DNA from: an uncultured Fretibacterium sp.
Lineage (GTDB): Bacteria; Synergistota; Synergistia; Synergistales; Aminobacteriaceae
Assembly (NCBI GenBank): GCA_937900285.1
Contig: CALCEM010000041.1
Span: forward strand, 1-5,809
Length of the DNA stretch: 5,809 nt
Direction of reading: 5' to 3'
Shown here: positions 1-3,956 of the stretch, in pieces
Position numbering within the stretch: the stretch's first letter is position 1
Layout: each line of letters starts with the position of its first letter
The notes under the pieces: generated by a model
Database searches by the model: none
Seen by the model: the letters and a program-made list of their open reading frames with translations, nothing else
What the model was told of the DNA's origin: nothing
Translations under genes and position numbers: made by a program

Positions 1-28
1 CTTTCCCTACACGACGCTCTTCCGATCT
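1..28 (+). other. Illumina sequencing adapter left on the contig end (artefact)
   Basis: The first 28 bases equal the 3' part of the universal Illumina TruSeq read-1 adapter; bases 9-28 read ACACGACGCTCTTCCGATCT, the canonical adapter end. Genomic sequence starts at about base 29. This is untrimmed library sequence and not biology. It happens to stay open in the reading frame of the glycosyltransferase that follows, so an automatic gene caller could wrongly extend that protein into it. Confidence 0.97.
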
Positions 29-29
29 T

Positions 30-815
30 CCAAGAATAATAACAATAAATAAAAAAAATGAAGGTGCAGCTAGTGCTAGAAATTTAGGAATTAATTTAGC
101 GAGGGGAGAGCTATTAGGTTTTATAGATGCTGATGATTTTATATCGCCATTGATGTACGATACCTTGTATACACTAATGAAAGAGAATGGAGCAAGTTTA
201 GGGATTTGTGATATTTCAATAGTTGATGTCGGCGGTAAAAAGTTGATGTACAATCGAAGACAATACAAAGATAAAATTGAAATTCTTTCGCGTGAAGATG
301 CGTTCTCGTATATTTCAAAATTTTTATGTTTTCAATCATCAGCGACCAAGTTATATCATAAAACTATTTTTAAAAATCTGCGTTTTCCTGAAGGTAGAAC
401 AAATGAAGACCAGTTCATCGTACATCATGTTTTAGACTTATGTAGCAAGATCGTATTTTTACACGAGGAATTTTATTATTATGTCCAACATGATAACAGT
501 ATTTGCGGAAATTTGAGAAGAAATATAGGGCTTGAACGTGATATTAATGATTTTATTTACGCTATAAACGACAGATATAATTTTTTTCAAAGTATTGATT
601 TATCTGAAATGGCTCACAATGCCTTAATAGCAAAATATGGGTATATTATGAGAAAGTTGAGCAACGAAAATTATTTTCAACATAACAAATTACTTAACAT
701 TAACATTTCAATTACAATAAAACAGCTTTTATCATCGAAGTATTTTAAGGATAAATTAAGAGCTGTAAAAATGCTTGTGAAATTATTAAAAAGAATTTAT
801 ATTGATAGACAATGA
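30..815 (+). CDS. Family 2 glycosyltransferase, GT-A fold, N-terminus missing
   Basis: This enzyme would transfer a sugar from a nucleotide-sugar donor onto a growing surface glycan (capsule, LPS or exopolysaccharide) at the cytoplasmic face of the membrane. 261 codons remain, from Pro-Arg-Ile at base 30 to TGA at 813-815. Residue 1 fits the family's usual DPRI stretch. KNEGAASARNLGI (residues 9-21) matches the conserved KNxGxSxARNxGI segment, and DADD (33-36, bases 126-137) is the metal- and donor-binding DXD motif. Later, RFPEGRTNEDQF and FYYYVQHDNSI match the acceptor-side part of bacterial GT2 enzymes. About 70 N-terminal residues, including the usual VIIPVYN and DDGSTD region, lie beyond the adapter. 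A TTG at 150 could be miscalled as a start, but it falls after the DXD motif. No membrane segment is visible. Sugar and acceptor cannot be predicted. By eye, GC is roughly 30%, below the other genes. Confidence 0.9.
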   Translation, partial: PRIITINKKNEGAASARNLGINLARGELLGFIDADDFISPLMYDTLYTLMKENGASLGICDISIVDVGGKKLMYNRRQYKDKIEILSREDAFSYISKFLCFQSSATKLYHKTIFKNLRFPEGRTNEDQFIVHHVLDLCSKIVFLHEEFYYYVQHDNSICGNLRRNIGLERDINDFIYAINDRYNFFQSIDLSEMAHNALIAKYGYIMRKLSNENYFQHNKLLNINISITIKQLLSSKYFKDKLRAVKMLVKLLKRIYIDRQ

Positions 816-832
816 AACAATAAATAAAATTT

Positions 833-867
833 TGGGGGAAATAAGTGTTTTAATTTAAAATCCCCCA
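833..867. terminator. Inverted repeat between convergent genes, probable terminator
   Basis: TGGGGGA (833-839) pairs perfectly with TCCCCCA (861-867), giving a 7 bp stem with five G-C pairs in a very AT-rich gap. Inside, TTTTA (848-852) can pair with TAAAA (856-860) and extend the stem after a bulge. It lies 17 bases past the glycosyltransferase stop and 20 bases past the aminotransferase stop, where a shared bidirectional terminator is expected. The T-runs on both sides are broken, so termination may be weak. Confidence 0.55.
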
Positions 868-887
868 TTAAATAAACAAAAAATAAT

Positions 888-2039
888 TTATAAGCTCTCA
901 CAAAAATTTTTCATTCTGTCCATTGAGTTTAATAATATTTCCATTGATTGCGTGCAGGCGATCCTGATATATCCTTCACCCGTTTCACCGAACGCACTGC
1001 CAGGTAATACTGCAACATGTGCCTCGTTTAATAATTTCCATGTAAATTCTTCGCTAGTTAAACCAGTCCCGGAAATATCTGGAAATAAATAAAATGCTCC
1101 TTCGGCTTCATGACATTTAACGCCCTTCATGTTGTTTAATTTTTCTCGCACTGCTTTCATTCTTTCACCGAAGATTTTCGCGCGCTCTTTAACTTTTTCA
1201 TCTTGGGTGTTCATCGCATAAGCTGCTGCCTTTTGTGCTAAAGTGTTCACGCCGTAAGTTTGAAAAGACGATAAAACGCACATTGTGTTAATTACATTTT
1301 GAGGAGCAAACACATAACCAATTCTCCAGCCCGTCATACAATGACTTTTTGCAACTCCACCGCATAATAAAGTACGCTCATGCATTCCCGGAATATTTGC
1401 AAAACAATTATGAGAGCCGTTAAATATCATTGATTCGTAAATCTCATCGCTTAACACAAATAAATCATGTTTAATTACAAATTCCGCAATTTCTTCAAGC
1501 TGTTTTAAATTTAATACTCGTCCTGATGGGTTGCACGGAGAATTTAAAATTATTCCGCGAGTTTTTGGCGTTAAATATTTTTCAAGCTCTTCAACTGTCG
1601 GAGCAAAATTATTTTCTTCATGTGTTTTTATTCCAACTGCAACACCTCCGGCACTTCTAATTTGTGAAGCATACGGCGTGAAATAAGGCTCAAATAATAA
1701 AATTTCATCTCCAGGATTCAAAAGAGCAGCAAACGCTAAGTAAGGCACGTGTAAACTTCCAACAGAAATATAAACGTTATCGGGAGAATTTTTATAATTG
1801 TGATGACGCTCCCAATATGCGCAGGCAGCTTCCCGAACATCTAAAAATCCCTGCAACGGAGGATAATGCGTAAATCCTTTTTTAGCTGCTTCAGCTCCAG
1901 CTTCCGTTATATCTGGTTCAGTTATAAAATCTGGTTCGCCAATGCTTAAATTTAAAACGTCGTTCATTTTTTCGATGGCCTGAAAAACTCGAACCATTCC
2001 AGAAATTTTTTGCATACCGTATTTTTTTGCGAGTTCCAT
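888..2039 (-). CDS. Class I/II PLP-dependent aminotransferase (aspartate aminotransferase-like, fold type I)
   Basis: A cytoplasmic enzyme that moves an amino group between an amino acid and a 2-oxo acid through pyridoxal phosphate. Numbered from the upstream in-frame GTG at 2054 (388 codons), the landmarks are: GEPDF (39-43) at the substrate entrance; FEPYFTPY (121-128), whose aromatic ring stacks on PLP; NSPCNPSG (171-178) with the cofactor-contacting Asn175; SDEIYE (202-207) with Asp203 for the pyridine nitrogen and Tyr206; Schiff-base Lys236 in GVAKSHCMTGWRIGY; and Arg364 in YIRIACT, which binds the substrate carboxylate. Length and order fit the subgroup I aspartate aminotransferases, but substrate specificity is not readable and aromatic or alanine use is possible. 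The start is uncertain: ATG at 2039 gives the N-terminus usual for the family, while GTG at 2054 adds five residues. The gene ends in TAA at 888-890 and faces the glycosyltransferase. The upstream GH28 gene has its own terminator, so this gene is probably transcribed separately. Confidence 0.93.
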   Translation of the reverse strand: MELAKKYGMQKISGMVRVFQAIEKMNDVLNLSIGEPDFITEPDITEAGAEAAKKGFTHYPPLQGFLDVREAACAYWERHHNYKNSPDNVYISVGSLHVPYLAFAALLNPGDEILLFEPYFTPYASQIRSAGGVAVGIKTHEENNFAPTVEELEKYLTPKTRGIILNSPCNPSGRVLNLKQLEEIAEFVIKHDLFVLSDEIYESMIFNGSHNCFANIPGMHERTLLCGGVAKSHCMTGWRIGYVFAPQNVINTMCVLSSFQTYGVNTLAQKAAAYAMNTQDEKVKERAKIFGERMKAVREKLNNMKGVKCHEAEGAFYLFPDISGTGLTSEEFTWKLLNEAHVAVLPGSAFGETGEGYIRIACTQSMEILLNSMDRMKNFCESL

Positions 2040-2060
2040 TTTAAAAATTTTCACTCTCCT
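2037..2060 (-). promoter_or_regulatory. Ribosome binding site and ambiguous start of the aminotransferase
   Basis: A strong AGGAG (2060-2056, minus strand) lies only 1 base before an in-frame GTG (2054-2052) and 16 bases before the in-frame ATG (2039-2037). Neither spacing is ideal. An in-frame ATT at 2048-2046 would sit 7 bases away, the normal distance, but ATT is a very rare start codon. The ATG is preferred on protein similarity; GTG remains possible. Confidence 0.5.
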
Positions 2061-2085
2061 CTAATAATATTATAAATATAAATAT

Positions 2086-2117
2086 AAAAATAACTGCGCA
2101 TAAAATTTACACGCAGT
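2086..2117 (-). terminator. Intrinsic terminator after the GH28 gene
   Basis: Read on the minus strand, ACTGCG (2117-2112) and CGCAGT (2098-2093) form a 6 bp stem around a 13-base loop, in which three further A-T pairs are possible. TTATTTTTAT follows directly, giving the U-rich tail. It starts about 40 bases beyond the GH28 stop codon and ends upstream of the aminotransferase ribosome binding site, so it should separate the two transcripts. Confidence 0.6.
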
Positions 2118-2158
2118 CATAAATTTAAAAATTAAAATTTGATATTTAAAATTTATTT

Positions 2159-3796
2159 CTATTTCACGTAAGTTACATTTTCTTGAGTAATATTCTCGGC
2201 GTTCTTAATTTCTTCATCGACACCGTTAATAATTTTTACGTTGCGTAAAGTTATATCGTGATGTTTTGCTATTTCCATGCCTTCAATTTTAAACGTCGCT
2301 TTTTTCGTGTTCTGAACGTTGCAGTCTTCAACTAACATGTTATAAAAAATTCCTGCGTTAGTTGCTTTAAATTCTCCGACTGCATAAATATCAGTGTAAT
2401 TTGTCGTGAAAAGAAACGCATTTATTAAAATATCTTTCATGACATTATTACGGAATGTTACATTACGACCGCCGCCGCCAGTTATTTCCGAAGTTTTGCA
2501 ACGGAATGGGACTTCTGTTAATTCGTAAATATTATCTTCGCCCAAAATATTTTCAATCCATGAAGCTGTATGACTTCCGAGAGTAATTCCGCCGTGTGCA
2601 TGACGAGTATAATTATTAAATATCCAAGCGTTTCCGACCGGCTGCATTCCAATAGCTTCCTCGCCGATTCCTGCATTAAAATTAACCGAATCATCTCCGC
2701 TGTCCATGTAACAATTTAAAACTTTATAATTTCTTCCTGTGTAATCTGCAACATCGCCGTTATTAGCATCGAACGTCAGGAAATTTACATTATTAATCGT
2801 AACATTATCGCCGACTATTACTATCATGTGTAAAGAAGGGTTGCACATTGTTAAGCCTTCGATGTATAAATTATCAGTGCGATCGAGCGTTAAAGTTGAG
2901 CCGCGTCCGTTATAACCTTTTTTAAATTCGCGTCCTTCTTTTTCCATTAAATATAATGTCTGAGTTTTTGCTAAAATTCCGTAATTTCTGACATCAGATT
3001 CACGTGTTTTGCTGCCTGCTTTTCTGTAATCGCCGTTTCCGTCTTTCATCCAGCCGTTTCCATCAATAGTACCTTCGCCGACGATACGTAAATTTTTGAT
3101 ATTCACGCCGTTTAATAATCCGTTATAGCGATTTGTCGTATAAATTCCGCTGGTTAACATTTTATAGGCTTCGGCTTCATTAATTGCGAGCAGGGTGGCA
3201 TTTTTCTCGATTAAGAGGGTCATATTACTTTTTAAATATAAAGCTCCCGATAAAAACACGCCGTCAGAAATTTTTAAAACTCCGCCTTCTGGTGTAGCGT
3301 TAATAGCTTTTTGTAATGCTTCAGTGTCTACAGTTTTCCCGTCACCGACTGCGCCGAAATTTTTAGCATTTATTATTTCCGGAGTTTTTTCAGTTTTTAT
3401 TTTTAAAATATTGCTGTCCGGAGATTCTTTTCCGTCTTTTCCCACTGCTCTAACGCTGAAAGAGTATTCTTGTTCCGGTTTAAGCCCTGTAACTTTATAG
3501 CTGTGATAAATAATTAAATCTTCGCAAAGTTCGGGGTTTTCCTTTTGAAATTTTTTCATTGCGTTAGTTCCAAAAGTATTAATAACTGTTTGAGTGGAAC
3601 CTATTTTAATGCCGTCCTGATAAATATTATAATAAATTACATCGTCGCCTTTTTGAGGACGTTGCCAACATAACCAAGTACTTACATCATTAGTCGACAA
3701 TAAAGGGGATTCGAGACCTTCTGGAGCTTGAGCAGCGTAGACACTTCCGGGCAGAACTAAGCAGATAACAATTAACGTTATAAACTTCTTGAGCAT
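2159..3796 (-). CDS. Secreted exo-polygalacturonase: signal peptide, fibronectin III domain, GH28 beta-helix (PehX-like)
   Basis: Predicted to release sugars from the ends of polygalacturonan (pectin backbone) outside the cytoplasm. Numbering is from the in-frame GTG at 3805 (548 codons); the chosen ATG is residue 4. Residues 4-24 are a Sec signal peptide (MLKKF, hydrophobic core, cleavage after VYA). Residues 27-138 form a fibronectin III domain ending in a typical YSFSVRAVGKDG strand. NAKNFGAVGDGKTVDTEALQ (146-165) opens the GH28 right-handed beta-helix. Active-site candidates are Asp351 in NNGD, Asp371 and Asp372 in DSGDD, His404 in HAHGG, and Arg435/Lys437 in FRCKT. LGSHTASWI followed by TGGGGRNVTFRNN closely resembles the FN3-GH28 exo-polygalacturonase group known from Erwinia PehX. 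The usual NTDG motif is altered to NGDV, although spacing to the Asp pair is normal. There is no C-terminal anchor, unlike the GH3 neighbour. Exo rather than endo action is inferred from domain order and motif similarity. The gene ends in TAG and has its own terminator. Confidence 0.92.
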   Translation of the reverse strand: MLKKFITLIVICLVLPGSVYAAQAPEGLESPLLSTNDVSTWLCWQRPQKGDDVIYYNIYQDGIKIGSTQTVINTFGTNAMKKFQKENPELCEDLIIYHSYKVTGLKPEQEYSFSVRAVGKDGKESPDSNILKIKTEKTPEIINAKNFGAVGDGKTVDTEALQKAINATPEGGVLKISDGVFLSGALYLKSNMTLLIEKNATLLAINEAEAYKMLTSGIYTTNRYNGLLNGVNIKNLRIVGEGTIDGNGWMKDGNGDYRKAGSKTRESDVRNYGILAKTQTLYLMEKEGREFKKGYNGRGSTLTLDRTDNLYIEGLTMCNPSLHMIVIVGDNVTINNVNFLTFDANNGDVADYTGRNYKVLNCYMDSGDDSVNFNAGIGEEAIGMQPVGNAWIFNNYTRHAHGGITLGSHTASWIENILGEDNIYELTEVPFRCKTSEITGGGGRNVTFRNNVMKDILINAFLFTTNYTDIYAVGEFKATNAGIFYNMLVEDCNVQNTKKATFKIEGMEIAKHHDITLRNVKIINGVDEEIKNAENITQENVTYVK

Positions 3797-3811
3797 AAAG
3801 ATCACCCTTTC
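3794..3811 (-). promoter_or_regulatory. Ribosome binding site that fixes the GH28 start at ATG 3796
   Basis: On the minus strand GAAAGGG (3811-3805) stands 8 bases before ATG (3796-3794), which is good Shine-Dalgarno spacing. The in-frame GTG at 3805-3803 shares its first G with this site and so cannot use it. The ATG also gives a clean signal peptide beginning MLKKF. A run of nine T (3820-3812) lies just upstream in the leader. Confidence 0.7.
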
Positions 3812-3828
3812 AAAAAAAAAGTTGGTTT

Positions 3829-3857
3829 ATTATGCATTTTCATATAAATTTTTTCGA
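3829..3857 (-). promoter_or_regulatory. Candidate sigma-70 type promoter for the GH28 gene
   Basis: Minus strand: TCGAAA (3857-3852, 4 of 6 matches to TTGACA), a 17-base spacer, then CATAAT (3834-3829, 5 of 6 matches to TATAAT). Transcription would begin near 3822, leaving a leader of about 25 bases that includes the ribosome binding site. It lies downstream of the GH3 terminator, where a promoter is needed. AT-rich DNA gives such matches by chance, so this is a proposal only. Confidence 0.35.
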
Positions 3858-3879
3858 TTGGTAAAAATACGATATTACG

Positions 3880-3921
3880 AAAAAAAAAAGAGCCTGAAAG
3901 AAAAATTTTCTCTCAAGCCCC
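3880..3921 (-). terminator. Strong intrinsic terminator after the GH3 gene
   Basis: On the minus strand, bases 3920-3890 fold into a 14 bp hairpin with a 3-base loop: GGGCTTGAGAGAAA pairs with TTTCTTTCAGGCTC, using three G-U wobble pairs. Ten consecutive T follow (3889-3880). It begins about 36 bases past the GH3 stop codon. Read as plus-strand RNA, the three wobbles become A-C mismatches and there is no U-run, so the element is specific to the minus strand. Confidence 0.88.
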
Positions 3922-3956
3922 TAAAATTAAATAAGTCGTCTGTAAAATTTTATAAT

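Noticed and set aside
1..56. Glycosyltransferase start within the left edge
   Set aside because: Bases 1-28 are adapter, and the downstream frame begins in the middle of the conserved GT2 fold, so the true start is outside the window.
139..339. Minus-strand open frame of 66 codons
   Set aside because: It lies wholly opposite the glycosyltransferase gene, shows no recognisable motif, and the plus-strand frame has clear GT2 motifs across it.
2069..2097. Perfect TATAAT on the minus strand (2074-2069) as promoter of the aminotransferase
   Set aside because: No acceptable -35 element lies at 16-18 bases, the position overlaps the GH28 terminator tail, and the region is nearly all A/T, so a chance match is likely.
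3195..3500. Plus-strand open frame of 101 codons inside the GH28 gene
   Set aside because: It is opposite a gene with strong domain evidence and encodes a hydrophobic product without recognisable motifs; it is a shadow frame.
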